A stretch of 59,715 nt of DNA from Pleurotus ostreatus/Saccharomyces cerevisiae fusant. Lineage: Eukaryota > Opisthokonta. The stretch covers positions 1-59,715 of the forward strand of contig JAMQCK010000120.1 in the NCBI GenBank assembly GCA_024196135.1, written 5' to 3'. The notes under the pieces are model-generated. The model was given only the letters and a program-made list of their open reading frames with translations, was not told where the DNA came from and ran no database searches. This document shows, one piece after another, positions 11,248 to 21,364 of the stretch. The translations under genes were made by a program, and so were the position numbers. Every line of letters starts with the position of its first letter. Position 1 is the stretch's first letter.

Positions 11248-13406
11248 CTACAACCCCGCCAACACACCAAACACCGCCCGCGCCCGCTCCCTAAACGGCC
11301 CCAAGCTCGTGAGCCGCAGAGTAAGCTCGTTAATCGCGTTCGCGAGCGCGAGCGTGCGCCCGGTGGGCGAGCCGCCGCGCGCGCCCTGCGCGTTCTTGGC
11401 GATGTGCAACGGCTCCGTCGAGGGGAAGGCCTGCGTGTTGCGCAGCGCGGCGTACGCGGCGGTCGTCGACTGGTGTCCATCAGCCGAGGTGCGAGGGGAG
11501 GTTTGGTGGGGCGAGTCCGAGGTCGAGCGGCCAGACATGGGTTGCGGGGCGTAGGATGATTGCGGCACGTAGGACGAGTGGCGGTTGTTTGCCGAGTCCG
11601 TCGAATGGCGACTTTCGAGGGAGGAGCGCCCTTCGAGGGAGGCGCGGCCACTTCCCGCCGTCCCGCTCCTCCCCAAGCTACCGCGCATCATATCCTTCGC
11701 GGCCTCCTTCGCGGTCTCGGGCTTGAAAAGCGCAGTGAACGACGAGCCGATCCCGCGCCCCGAGGCATCGCGCCGCGAGAAGGACGTCCTGTCCTTCGGC
11801 GGAGTCGGCGGGGCGCCTGAGGTGGTCGAATAGGACGACGCGTCATCTTGCGAGTGTCGGGCAGGTAGTGGCGGCGCGTCCTTGGGCGGAGTGGGCGGCG
11901 CCCGTGCTCTCCCGCGTGGTGCATCCTCGCGCGAGGCGCCCTCTTCCTCTTCGTACGCCCACCCGACGCCGCCCTCGAGCATCTTCCTGACGCGTTCTAA
12001 CCGCGTCGCGCCGAGCTTGATGGTCTCACCGTCGTTGGCTTCCGCTTCCTCACGGCCCTCGGACAGCGCAATCGCCATCCGCTCGTCATCCTCTTCCTCG
12101 AACGCTTTCGCAGTGCGCGCGATGTGGACAAGGGCCGTCATCAAAGGACGAAGAGCGCGCGGGCAGGTGTCGAGCGTAATTTCCGTGCCTATTGTATACC
12201 GGTCAGCAGCTGTTCGGACGAATGCAGCAGATAGCACTGACCCAACACCCCCGTGATCCTCCCACTCTCCGCGACCACGCCGAACCTCGCAAAGTGCAGA
12301 ATCGCGAGCGCGACGGTGGTGTAGTATGCTTTCGCAGGATCTTCGCGGAATGTTGTGCGCAGCCGATCCAAGAACGCTTTGTTGCTGCCATCCGGACCGT
12401 TCGACGGGCTGAGGACGTCCAATATGCACGCATATAGCGTCTCGCGAATAGCCATGAGCGTAGCTGTGGCCTCGGGGACTAACATCGAAGGTGAGGGTGT
12501 TCGGGACCTGCGCCCGGAGGCGGACGTAGAGGCGGCAGGCGTGGCGGGTGGGGAGAGATGCTGAGAAGTGGTTGGCGGAAGATTGTGAGTGGTGGTCGGC
12601 GGCGAGAGGTGCTGTGGGCTCGACGTCGTGGGCGTAGCGGGTGGGGAGAGCTGCTGCGTTCCGCTCGGGCCAGCGCTCGAAGGTCCCGCGCCGGATGATC
12701 CTCCAACAGCAGAGTCGTAGGCCGGCGGCGGCACGAACGACGTATGCTGCACCCTCGGCTTTCCTCCATTTTCACTACCTCCGCTGATGCCGTTCGCCGC
12801 GTCGATGGCCGCCTGGAGATCTTCAGCGTAGCGGTCTTGGAACGAGCGCCTCTGCGAGATCTCGATCGCGACCGCGCGCATGTCCTCTGCGAGGCCGCGA
12901 ACGGTATCTGAGGCGGTATGGTCTAAATTAAGGTTAGTTCTGGGCGAGGGAAGAAGGCGGAGTGGCTACGCACTTATGGGTTGCAATCCACAGATGATCC
13001 TAGCAAGATCATGCTGGGCCTCGGGCGCAAGGGATTGGATGGCGGGGACCGTGCCTGCCCAGACGCGCAGAAAGGACGTGAATTGAGGGGGGCAGTTCTC
13101 GAATGATAAATCGACTGGGGCGGGCGGAGGACCGCTATCATCGCGAGCCTTGCGTGGGCGCGGCAGTGGGACGCTCGGTGGGCTCGTCGTGCAGCGGAGC
13201 GCGGCGAAGTAGAGGCAGAGCGCGGGGCCAGTGATCATGAGCTGGTCAGCTTCCGCCGTGGCGAGCATGTCGGCGTCGATGAGGCGCTCTGCGCGTGCCT
13301 GGGCGAGGGAAGATTTGAGGTAGGAGTGGAAGGCGTCCGCGACGGCGGCGTCTGTGAGGGTAGAGTTCGACGCGGTGCGCGTGCGGGGGTCGCTGGAGTA
13401 GTCCAT
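11248..13406 (-). CDS. Conserved-looking low-complexity protein of unknown function
   Basis: Three exons on the minus strand: 13406-12974, 12922-12242, 12188-11248; 684 residues, all joins in frame. I do not recognise the family. Residues 1-145 look globular and helical (ADAFHSYLKSSLAQARAERLIDADMLATAEAD). A second helical part holds MRAVAIEISQRRSFQDRYAEDL. A Pro/Ser/Thr tract with repeated QQLSPPATP / QHLSPP units follows, then another helical part (LMAIRETLYACILDVLSPSNG, AYYTTVALAILHFARFG). The C-terminal third is disordered, with PPTPPKD-type possible SH3-binding motifs and many Ser/Arg residues, and ends in a short helix (ALANAINELTLRL). No signal peptide or membrane segment. The mix suggests a scaffold or trafficking adaptor, but that is a guess. 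Confidence 0.75.
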
Positions 13407-14052
13407 GGTGAGTTTGGCGGCGGAGGAGAGGAGGATGCTGGGTATATGCGGTGGGGAATCGGGATAGTTGGTGGCAGTAGGTGGTCGCGTTTAGGGCGGA
13501 GATCGTGATCGTCGTGATGAGCTGGCTATATGCGCTTGGTTTCGTCGTCGTCTATTCTCCGAACGTCGTTCTGCGCGTCGTCCACAGCTCTCGTAATCTG
13601 TGCGCGCGGCGGGGATGATGGTGGGAGACGACGCGATCGGCGGGCTCTGCTTATGAGGCGGGCGGTGGGCCGAATCATGTGACGTCACCTGGACCGCCCT
13701 GCACAGCCGCCGGACATCAACTTGAACTTTGTCCGCGACCTCCAGGATGCTTTCCCCTTGGTTGCGTTCTAGCATACTCATTCCTCGAATAAACGATTCC
13801 GTGTGTCTTTGGACTTTGGCTTAGGCTGTCCTTCTCTATGCTGGTGTCCTTCCCTCGCTCAAGTTGGTCGCGCAAATCGAAGTATGCGTACCCAACACCG
13901 AACGACCTGGCAGTGCAATGCTCTCATGGAGCTCGCTGCATGCGGTATTTGGTTCTTCTTGATCTCTACGTCTCTTCGTTCTCGCGGCGCTGCCTGGCTA
14001 AAGATGATCCCTCCTCTTCCTAAGGACTCTGCTGGCCCTCTGGCATTGACCT
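13407..14052. other. Intergenic upstream of the unknown minus-strand gene
   Basis: No gene recognised. It contains TCATGTGACGTCACC at 13675-13689, overlapping E-box-like and CRE-like (TGACGTCA) words, and AACTTGAACTT at 13719-13729, the reverse-strand form of the recurrent AAGTTCAA word. These lie about 270-320 nt upstream of the ATG at 13406 and may be part of its promoter. Confidence 0.45.
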
Positions 14053-14060
14053 ACTTCCCC

Positions 14061-14072
14061 AGGACCCCGGAT
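14061..14072 (+). repeat. Left 12-bp terminal inverted repeat of the hAT-like element
   Basis: AGGACCCCGGAT, preceded directly by the ACTTCCCC target duplication at 14053-14060. Confidence 0.75.
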
Positions 14073-14880
14073 GATTGGGCGGAAGGACAGTTCGCGATGT
14101 CGAAATTTTTGGGGCCCCAAACGCTCGAAATGTTTCTGAAAATGTCGGAAATTTGGGCCATCAAGCGGTCGAAGAAAGTTGATTCCAGGATCGGAAAAAT
14201 CAGGGTATGGGACAGCAGGGTTTGACTTAAGGCGCAGGGCTGGCCGAACGTTCGAATCCTGGCGCGGTAGTCTTTTTGGCCGTGCTTTTTCTACGCTTGC
14301 GCGCGGAATTACAAGGCCGACACTCTGTCGATCGTTATCTGCTGCTCGCAAATTTCCCTTGGGCTTGTTCATTGTCCTTCCTTCGACGGCCTGACCTTCT
14401 CTAGCATCGCGGCCCGCGCCTCACTGTTGGGAACGAAGGCTTTTCTGCATCTGCCGCCATCGCACATCCTATCCGTCCTCCAACACCCAGTCGCGCACTC
14501 CAGCGACGGCGATGTTCTGACGTTACACGACAACAATCTCACCACTTTCAAAGAGCTCCGCGCTAATAGACACGGCGTGCCGGAGGTTCAAGCAACGGCG
14601 TCGCGCGGATAATGGGCAGTATTAGAATGTAGATCTTGTCGTATCGCTTCCTGGCTCTCCTCATAGACTCCGCCCATGTACAAGGACTCAGGAAAAAAAT
14701 TACGCATTTTTCGGGAATTTATGGGAATTTTGAGAGCTTAATATGACCTGTCGGAAAATTCGGGCCTCTAAAGCGTCATGTAGGTACAAAAGTCGGACTT
14801 TGGGGCCCATTCTGGCCAAAAAATGTCGGACTTGGGGTACCCGATTTTGAGAAGTCCCGGAACTAACCTCGTCGCCTATT

Positions 14881-14892
14881 ATCCGGGGTCCT
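14881..14892 (-). repeat. Right 12-bp terminal inverted repeat of the hAT-like element
   Basis: ATCCGGGGTCCT, the exact reverse complement of the left end, followed directly by ACTTCCCC at 14893-14900. Confidence 0.75.
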
Positions 14893-15122
14893 ACTTCCCC
14901 GCGCATTCAGGTTTGCGTGCCTGAGTGCTCGATTACCCTCAATTCTTCTTCGATCATTGGTCCCTTCGTCTCCTAGACCTTTCTTCTACTTGTCTTTCGT
15001 CTTTGCCTCTTCTCGCCCTGCTGTAGTTGGGTCCCAACGGTGTCAACCGTCCTTAGCGCAGTTGCAAGAGCGCTACACGGGCGCTCGACTCACCATGCGA
15101 CATCATGTTCTTCGTTCTGGAG

Positions 15123-15150
15123 GCAGATCCAAACCGAGGTTTGGATCTGC
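15123..15150. repeat. Perfect 12-bp hairpin (inverted repeat with 4-nt loop)
   Basis: GCAGATCCAAAC (15123-15134) and GTTTGGATCTGC (15139-15150) are exact reverse complements separated by CGAG. The hairpin lies in the spacer between the hAT-like element and the tRNA. Its role is unknown; it could be a transcript-end structure or a relic of another element. Confidence 0.6.
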
Positions 15151-15305
15151 AACACTCGGAGTGTGAAATCTACCACCGCCATAGAAGCCGTTCTAGATGA
15201 TACCCTTTGACGTCCACCTAACCAAAGCTGCTCAGCTCTCCACTCCGCTGCCCACGCTATCGCGCCGCCCGCAGCCCCAATTCTCCCGCAAAAGATGAGA
15301 AAAGT

Positions 15306-15309
15306 AAAA
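15306..15309 (-). terminator. RNA polymerase III T-tract terminator of tRNA-Gln
   Basis: On the minus strand a TTTT run begins 20 nt after the tRNA 3' end, with a second TTTT at 15303-15300. This is the usual Pol III stop signal. Confidence 0.6.
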
Positions 15310-15328
15310 GGGGTCAAGAGTCATTCAA

Positions 15329-15417
15329 GGTCCTAGCAGGAATCGAACCTGCGTTAGTGGAAGGTGATTGAGCAGGATGATCAGAATCCACTGTGATAAC
15401 CGCTACACTATAGGACC
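15329..15417 (-). tRNA. tRNA-Gln(CTG) with an 18-nt intron
   Basis: The minus strand folds as a full cloverleaf. The 7-bp acceptor stem is GGTCCTA/TAGGACC. The D arm contains GTGTAGCGGTTATCAC. The anticodon stem is GTGGA/TCCAC around the loop TTCTGA-T. The T arm is GCAGG-TTCGATT-CCTGC. The anticodon CTG at loop positions 34-36 reads CAG, so this is Gln. An 18-nt intron at 15363-15380 interrupts the loop after position 37, the standard eukaryotic site for the tRNA splicing endonuclease. The mature length is 71 nt before CCA addition. A T-run terminator follows, and BTB-5 starts about 230 bp away on the other strand. Confidence 0.93.
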
Positions 15418-15645
15418 GTGCCCAGGCTTGAAAAGTGAAATATTGGATAGGAACTCGCTACCGCTCACGCGATCGTCCTCGCCACTGGCACGCCTCCCTT
15501 GCTTGGAAGCACAGTACGTAAGACAGCGCTTGACCATGCTTATTCCGGCGACGGTGCCCAGTCCAGCTAGTTTGCCATCTGTGCAGTCATTTACGACCGA
15601 CGACGACATGTCCACATTGGGCAGTCACTGGCGAACGAGGAACTC

Positions 15646-17156
15646 ATGTCCAACGCGTCCCAAGCCCATCGTTTCTATTTACAAGATGGGAACATCAGGT
15701 TCGAGGTATGCACGTTTCCTGTGGGCGGGGTCAATTGATTCACGTTATGGGCTCTCTACTGTCAGCTCGACGATGGAGCCATGTACAACGTGCATCGCTA
15801 CTTCTTTGAGACCTACGCGCCCAAATTCGCGGACGAGCATCTTCGAGACCTAGCGGTATCTGATGCCTCTACCATCATCAAGCTCCCCAACGTGGCCAAC
15901 GTCGACTTTGAGCGTTTCTTGTCTATCATCTACCCTACGTACGCATTGAAGCCCTCCCTCTCCGTATTCGCTATCCTCACCCCCATCCACCCACAGAAAC
16001 CTCGGCAAAAGCGACATCAGCACGGTCCCCGAATGGACCTCCGTCCTCCGCCTCGCTACGAGATGGGGCGTCGCCAGCCTGCGCGACCTCGCCATCCAGG
16101 AGCTCGAGTCCAAGGCCTCCGACCCCCTCGACAAGATCGCCATCGCGCGCGAGTTCGGGCTGGGACCTGCGTGGCTCGCGCCTGCCTTCGCCGAGGTCTT
16201 CACGAGGCCGGAACGGCTGGCGCGTGCGGATGCAGGGTGGCTGGGGCTGCACAGCGTGCTCGAGGTCGGCTGGATTAGGGAGGAGCTGGCGAGGCGAGCG
16301 GGGAACGACCCGCCTTTCGACGTGCTTGGTGCTGTGCGCGCGAGCGAGGCTCTGATGGCTGGTGGGCAGAGTGAGGCTCGCAACGCTGGTCAATCTATGG
16401 AGCCGAGCCCGTCGTCGCCTGTCTATAGCGATGGGACAGACAGCGCTTCGATTACGCCTTCTACGCCACCTTCCGTTGATTCTGCTTCGTCGCCTCCCTT
16501 GTCTCCCTCATCTCCCTCGCCCACAGTGCCTTCACCACCTGTAACGCCCTATGCTCATTCCCAGAACTCCACCCTCTCCGAAATCAGCGACCAGCTGGCC
16601 TACCTCACCCTCCAAAGCGCCGAACTTGCTGAAGAGGCCAAGTACACGGGCACGCCGCTGAATCGTGCGCTCTTTACTTTGCATCTAGCGCGCCGCATTG
16701 CCAAGGAAACGTCGCCGGCCGCTCGGCGCCATCGCGAGTGGCGTCAGACACGCGTGCGACGCCTCGCGCGCGACCCCTGCATCCATCTATCCGCCGAGGA
16801 GGAGGCCAACAAGATATATTGTGCAGGCGATTATGCAGGCTATTCTTACCACGATGAACTGAATCGGGTGGAAACACGCCTTGCGAACCTCATCCGCATA
16901 TCAGCAAGTGGGTTAGCTGAGCCCGGGACAGGCGACGCGAGCGACCTTTCAGTTCAAGCTTGGGACCATTCATTCAAAGACTGGATTGAGAGCGTGTTGG
17001 ATGAGTAAGCACAAAGAGTTCGTACCCAAATTGTGCTAACGAGAGCGTAGGAGGGGCTGGTCCGTCAAGGATACCGAGGGACTGTATCTCTCCGTGTCCA
17101 TCCCGCTCTTAGATTCCGACGAGGAGATTCCAGCGTACGGATTCAAGCTCTCATAA
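15646..17156 (+). CDS. BTB/POZ domain protein BTB-5, N-terminal tag out of frame
   Basis: In-frame exons: 15646-15705, 15766-15938, 15997-17004, 17051-17156; 448 residues from the ATG at 15646 (MSNASQAHRFYLQDGNIRFE). The usual tag (SLPSVQSFTTDDDMS) is readable just upstream from an ATG at 15536, but in a different frame. Exon 1 has therefore suffered a small indel, or the protein now starts at the internal ATG. The BTB core is LDDGAMYNVHRYFFETYAP to FERFLSIIYPT; exon 2 is 173 nt because of an insertion (AVSDASTI). Exon 3 begins NLGKSDISTVPEWTSVLRLATRWGV and holds the LAIQELESKA and KIAIAREFGLG helices, a Ser/Pro linker and the AEEAKYTGTPLNRALFTLHLARRIAKETSPAARRHREWRQTRV block. Exon 4 gives RGWSVKDTEGLYLSVSIP. 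The core is complete, so the gene may still work. Confidence 0.82.
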
Positions 17157-18286
17157 AGAAGTGATGCTACCAGCTGTGACTCAAGAATACTTTGGAGAAA
17201 GGAAGGAATGCACAGGAGAGATGGTGGGGCACCGTGAGGACGAGTTGCGTGGGGGAAACGCACGCCAGACGTACAGTACGCTCATCTGGTTATGACCTCG
17301 TACACAAAGTGTAGGAAGAGAATGTCAGAGCGAAAGACAGATGCGTGACGATCATGAATGAAGAACAGCAAACGACGTGGTGAAGGTCAGCTTGACTGAG
17401 CTGAGACGGACAGGCGCGTTGAGGCATCTAAAGAGTCCACACGCTACGTGGAATGAAGACATCACATAGTATGCCGCTCACCCAGTCTATTCGAGTGGCG
17501 TCGATCGACGGAAATTTTGACCATCGACCTGATTATTGAGCGGCGTGAAGTTCAACTGTGACCCACGTGCTTCGTGCGTGATCATCACAGTCGCTGGGCG
17601 TAGCCGAAGCCGGCACTTGCGGATGCAGGCGCGGTCTGATTCCATCTCTCCTTCCTGACCACTACGACAGGGCTCTCCTCTGCGTTCTGGCCACGCATCG
17701 GCTGCCGTCGCTGTGGATACCACACACTACTCTGTGCAACCCTCCAGAGCGCCTTCTTTTTCAATGTTATCGCTGTCTGAAGCACTTTCCTTGATTGTGC
17801 GGCGGCGTGTCACTTCGAAGATGTGCGCACCAGCGGTCCACGAGCACCTGAGTCCTCACCGCCCGAGATAACCGTTTGCGCTTCTTGCTCTACTACTGTA
17901 ACTGCATAGCGCCGTCTTCCTTACCATCCCCACAAATCGCGCCGGAGGCGAAGGACACAGTACTGACGGGAAGCAAACAAACGAATTCCAAGTCGGGTTC
18001 AATGCATAGAAAGATTGTAACTTCTCTCCGAGTTCGAAGAAGATGTCTCGAGCCCACTTCCAACTTACAACCGTATGTTACCGGGGCTTCTTCTATTCGG
18101 CGGGCATCATGTGCATCTTTCCTCGGACATCGTCTCTATGTCTCGCGAGCGCGCGTTCACCGACTGACAACATCTCTGAAATAGGCGCCGGGAGGCCTCC
18201 GTAACCTGTGCATAGTACTCAGTTATATGCTGGCTCTGAAGACGTCCTGACTCCTACCTTTTCTGCCGACAGCGCTACAAGCTATT
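17157..18286. other. Intergenic between BTB-5 and TM-A
   Basis: No gene recognised in 1.1 kb. It contains AAGTTCAACT at 17548-17557 followed 6 nt later by CACGTG at 17564-17569, the tightest pairing of this motif in the window. Confidence 0.45.
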
Positions 18287-19695
18287 ATGCTTGGGTTTTC
18301 TACGCATGCGCGGCTCTCACCGAGTTCCCTGGACGATATACTCAAGTACAAGGCATTCATGCTGCAGGTCGGCCTGGATCTTGCTTTCTACGGTGCGTCC
18401 CACGATCTCGAGCCGTCCAAGACCGTGTCCATCTACTCAAAACTCGTCCAGGCGTACAGGCTGCATTATTCGTACCTCTTGCCTGTGTATACGCGTGCGT
18501 TACCTCATTCCCACCGTAATCCTCTGCTGACACCTCGCACAGACGCCGCACGCGAAAGCTGGGACCTGCGGTGATCACTGTCATGCTCCTGTTTCTTTTG
18601 TCCACCCTTTCCGCCGTACTCGCCATCGTCTTCCGCGAGAATCAGTTCTCGATTGACAACTCGTCCACGCCCTTACAGCGCCAAGAGCGGGTCGCTCGGA
18701 CAATCAGCCTGAGCATAGTGCTCTCGGTTTTCTATCGTGTCAACGTGCGTCTTGTCATACGCGTGAAGGCGCTGAAACTCGATGTATGTTTGCTGATTTC
18801 CCAAAGACAGTATTTTGCCAGCGATATCGTCGTCGTGCATCGAGCTTGGGTACTCTGGCCTGAAAACCGACTTGCTAGGTGCATCCTTGCATCATGTCTG
18901 GGCGCGAACTTACGTGCGTCTCTCGCTCCCTTGCCTCGAAATCCTGTTTGCTTACTCGTGCTTAAAGTGGGCGTCATCGTCGACTGTGTACTGGTTATAC
19001 GGTATGGCAGAGAAAGCGGCCTTTCTCCGCCACCAGCGGAGACCCTCGTGAAGACTGTCCCGCTTCTCATCACGAACCTCGCCACTACCCTCCTTGTGGG
19101 CATCAGATTTTGGTGCGTAGCTTCCATTATGCTCGTATTCAGACACAGAGAGTCAACGATGGGGTGATTATCATAGGCAGTACCAGCACAACATCCGAAA
19201 ATTTCTTGGGCCTCTAACGCATCGGACAAGGGTGGAGAAGGCTCTGGTTCTTCTCTTGGAATCAGGCTTCGCCTATTGCCTTGTTTGGGTTCGTCGAACT
19301 TTCCTACCATTCGCGCGGTCGTCATCCTTATAGTCTTTGTTCGCCTACACAGGTCGCCGGCCTCGTTATTCAGGTCCTCAACGGAGGGGACGTGACGATC
19401 TCCACGTATGGTATCGTCGAACAAGCCTACCACTGCATCTCGGTGCGTCTCTGCCGAGTTTGGGAAAAACTTTACCTGCTCATCGGAGCCACGGCTGCAG
19501 GGCATCTACCCGACTGCGGTCGTCCTCGCTATCATCATGCAACGTGACGAGATGTACTCGGTGCTCTTTAGTGCGCATTCGCTCAAGTTTGCCTCACGCT
19601 CGTCAGAGGACGAGCTTCAGCCAGAGGTGCCGCGAGCCCTTGACGATGACGGTCTTCTGAATGCAACCTCTCAACACCATCTCGTCGTGACTTAG
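18287..19695 (+). CDS. Multi-pass membrane protein TM-A (agaricomycete 7TM-like family)
   Basis: Eight exons: 18287-18392, 18452-18494, 18543-18744, 18811-18913, 18968-19112, 19177-19288, 19353-19442, 19501-19695; 331 residues. Hydrophobic segments recur through the protein (VITVMLLFLLSTLSAVLAIV, IVLSVFYRV, GVIVDCVLVI, LLITNLATTLLVGI, ALVLLLESGFAYCLVW, VAGLVIQVL, GIYPTAVVLAIIM), consistent with about seven membrane spans. Family marks are SDIVVVHRAWVLWPENR in exon 4, W-x-Y at the exon 5/6 join, and GIYPT at the start of exon 8. Intron phases and lengths of exons 2 (43), 4 (103), 6 (112) and 7 (90) equal those of the sister genes, which fixed the acceptor choice for exon 2. The tail is short and acidic (FASRSSEDELQPEVPRAL). 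It resembles uncharacterised agaricomycete membrane proteins; receptor or sensor roles are possible but unproven. It faces TM-B tail to tail. Confidence 0.83.
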
Positions 19696-19808
19696 GCTGA
19701 GTTTCCTTCGGTCCAGGCGACTTGTAATAGTACATATTTGATCGATGAATACTTTACGAAGGCCATAGTTTACACGTAGATTCTTCGTTATATATTCCCT
19801 CCTCATTC

Positions 19809-21364
19809 TCACCTCGTGGAGCTACCGTCGTCCTCGAGACGCTCACTGAACGCCGTGCCAATATACTGACTTGGCGCCGAGCCCGTACTTCGGGAATCCG
19901 CGCCATTGGCTACGACCTCGTTGTGCGTCGGCATGCTCAGAGTTGTAGTTGCGCCCGCGCCCGTGCTCGTCGTCGAGCTCTCGAAGCGCCCTGTTGATCT
20001 CTCGAAGCGCAAAGACTGAATTGGCTCGGACGCGTCCTGCCGCGCCGTGAACAGCGACTCCTCCGACCGCTGCATCGCCACGGCGAGGATGATGATGGTT
20101 GGATAGATGCCCTTTATGAAGCATTGCGGTCAGTATTCGTCCACGATGATGTACGCGAAGGCGTATGCATGTACTCACCGAGATACTATGGTATGCCCGG
20201 CCGACAATGCTATAGAGCGCGAAGAAAGCGCCGTCGCCGCCGAGGTATTGGACGGCGAGGGCGAAGGCCTGGAGTCAGAATGAGAGGAAGTAGCCGAAGA
20301 AGAGGAAAAGGCACAACGAGATGAAGGACGTGTGCGAGACTTACCCAAAGGAAACAATATATGAAACCCGACTCCACGAGCAAGACGAGGATCTTCTCCA
20401 ACCTCGTCTTCCTTCCCAGCGGGTCGAGGTTGAACTTGATGTCGCGACGATAGCGCCTGAAGAGAGTGGGTGAGCATCTGACTCAACACTTACGAATGTG
20501 GGATGGGCGTACCACACGCGCCAGCTGACCACCACCGTCGCGACGATGTTGGTGACAAGGAGCGGGATAGTCTTGATGAGTGTCCGCGCTGCCGGCGGTA
20601 CCATCGCGGGGTTCTCGTATGCCCAGACGAAGTCGACAATGATGCCGGCTAAGATATTCGTGTGGTGTAAGCGATCGTATCTGAATAGCGCGGGCGGGAA
20701 GGCATTAAGGTGTACTGCAAAAGACTCACCTGTAGTTCCGCATAAACACAGCAGGAGTGCAACTTGCGAAAAGCGATTTCCCGCTGAGAGGATCCACGCG
20801 CGCCAGACGACGATCACGTCGCTCAGAAGGTACTTGGATCAGTAGATTGTCAGCAAAGGGACTTCTTCGTGAGAGGAGGGGGTAGCGAGGATAAGCATAC
20901 GCACGCTGACCCGGACCACCGCCGACAGGACGATGTTATACTCATCGTTTTTGGTATAGGCTGGATCCAGACCACCGACAGTATTTTCCTTGGCTAGAAC
21001 GACGGCAACGGTAGAGATGCCGAGAAGTACAGCTACGGCGGCTTTGATGACAAGAGAGCGCGAATCTCGACGTCTAAGAGGGAAGATAAATAATTGAATT
21101 CGACCGAAGATCTGAAGATGCGGGCTTACGCGAGTGCGCTCCAGGCAGCGAACGAGAGGGCGGCTTGCATACCTGAGGATCAAATCAGTTTCCGTAGCGT
21201 CAAGGCAAGCGACGCCGAGCGGATCCTATGACACAGTATCAAGACTCACCGTAGAAGACGCAGTCGACAGCGGTCTGCATGAGGCTCACTTGTAAAAGGA
21301 CGATCACGTCCGCGGACTGCGGGTCGAACGAGGAGCTGGGCGAGGGTCGGCCATCGATGGGCAT
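19809..21364 (-). CDS. Multi-pass membrane protein TM-B
   Basis: Eight exons on the minus strand: 21364-21250, 21172-21130, 21073-20905, 20832-20730, 20648-20513, 20456-20345, 20268-20179, 20111-19809; 356 residues. Key segments: MQAALSFAAWSALA, LVIKAAVAVLLGISTVAVVLA, YLLSDVIVVWRAWIL, LLVTNIVATVVVSWRVW, LEKILVLLVESGFIYCFLW, GIYPTIIILAVAMQRS. The cytosolic-type tail of about 90 residues is Ser/Thr-rich and hydrophilic, longer than in TM-A or TM-C. The start (MPIDGRPSPSS) was chosen by exon-1 length and phase. An open, partly hydrophobic frame with splice-like sites continues upstream to about 21705, so extra 5' exons are possible. The gene converges with TM-A, leaving 113 bp between stops. Confidence 0.82.

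Larger units (their letters stand above)
14061..14892. mobile_element. hAT-like non-autonomous element (MITE-type) with TIRs and 8-bp TSD
   Basis: The 832-bp unit starts AGGACCCCGGAT (14061-14072) and ends with its exact reverse complement ATCCGGGGTCCT (14881-14892). Partial TIR similarity continues inward. It is flanked on both sides by ACTTCCCC (14053-14060 and 14893-14900), an 8-bp direct repeat as hAT transposition leaves. Inside are related subterminal words of the form GTCGGA-(A/T-rich)-GGGCC near both ends (about 14098, 14142, 14749, 14791, 14823), a common layout for transposase binding. No transposase frame is present, so it would have moved with an enzyme encoded elsewhere. The exact TSD suggests a fairly recent insertion. 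Confidence 0.75.

Noticed and set aside
11560..12256. Plus-strand coding regions opposite the unknown minus-strand gene
   Set aside because: GC-rich antisense shadows; the minus-strand exons join in frame over 684 codons and explain the openness.
14051..14900. A 10-bp target duplication (CTACTTCCCC) for the hAT-like element
   Set aside because: The first two bases overlap the CT that ends the right inverted repeat; the true flanking repeat is the 8-bp ACTTCCCC, as expected for hAT.
18460..18494. Using the CGTACAG acceptor at 18459 for TM-A exon 2
   Set aside because: It gives the wrong phase for exon 3 and a 35-nt exon; the CCAG at 18451 gives the family's 43-nt exon and the GVQAALF sequence.
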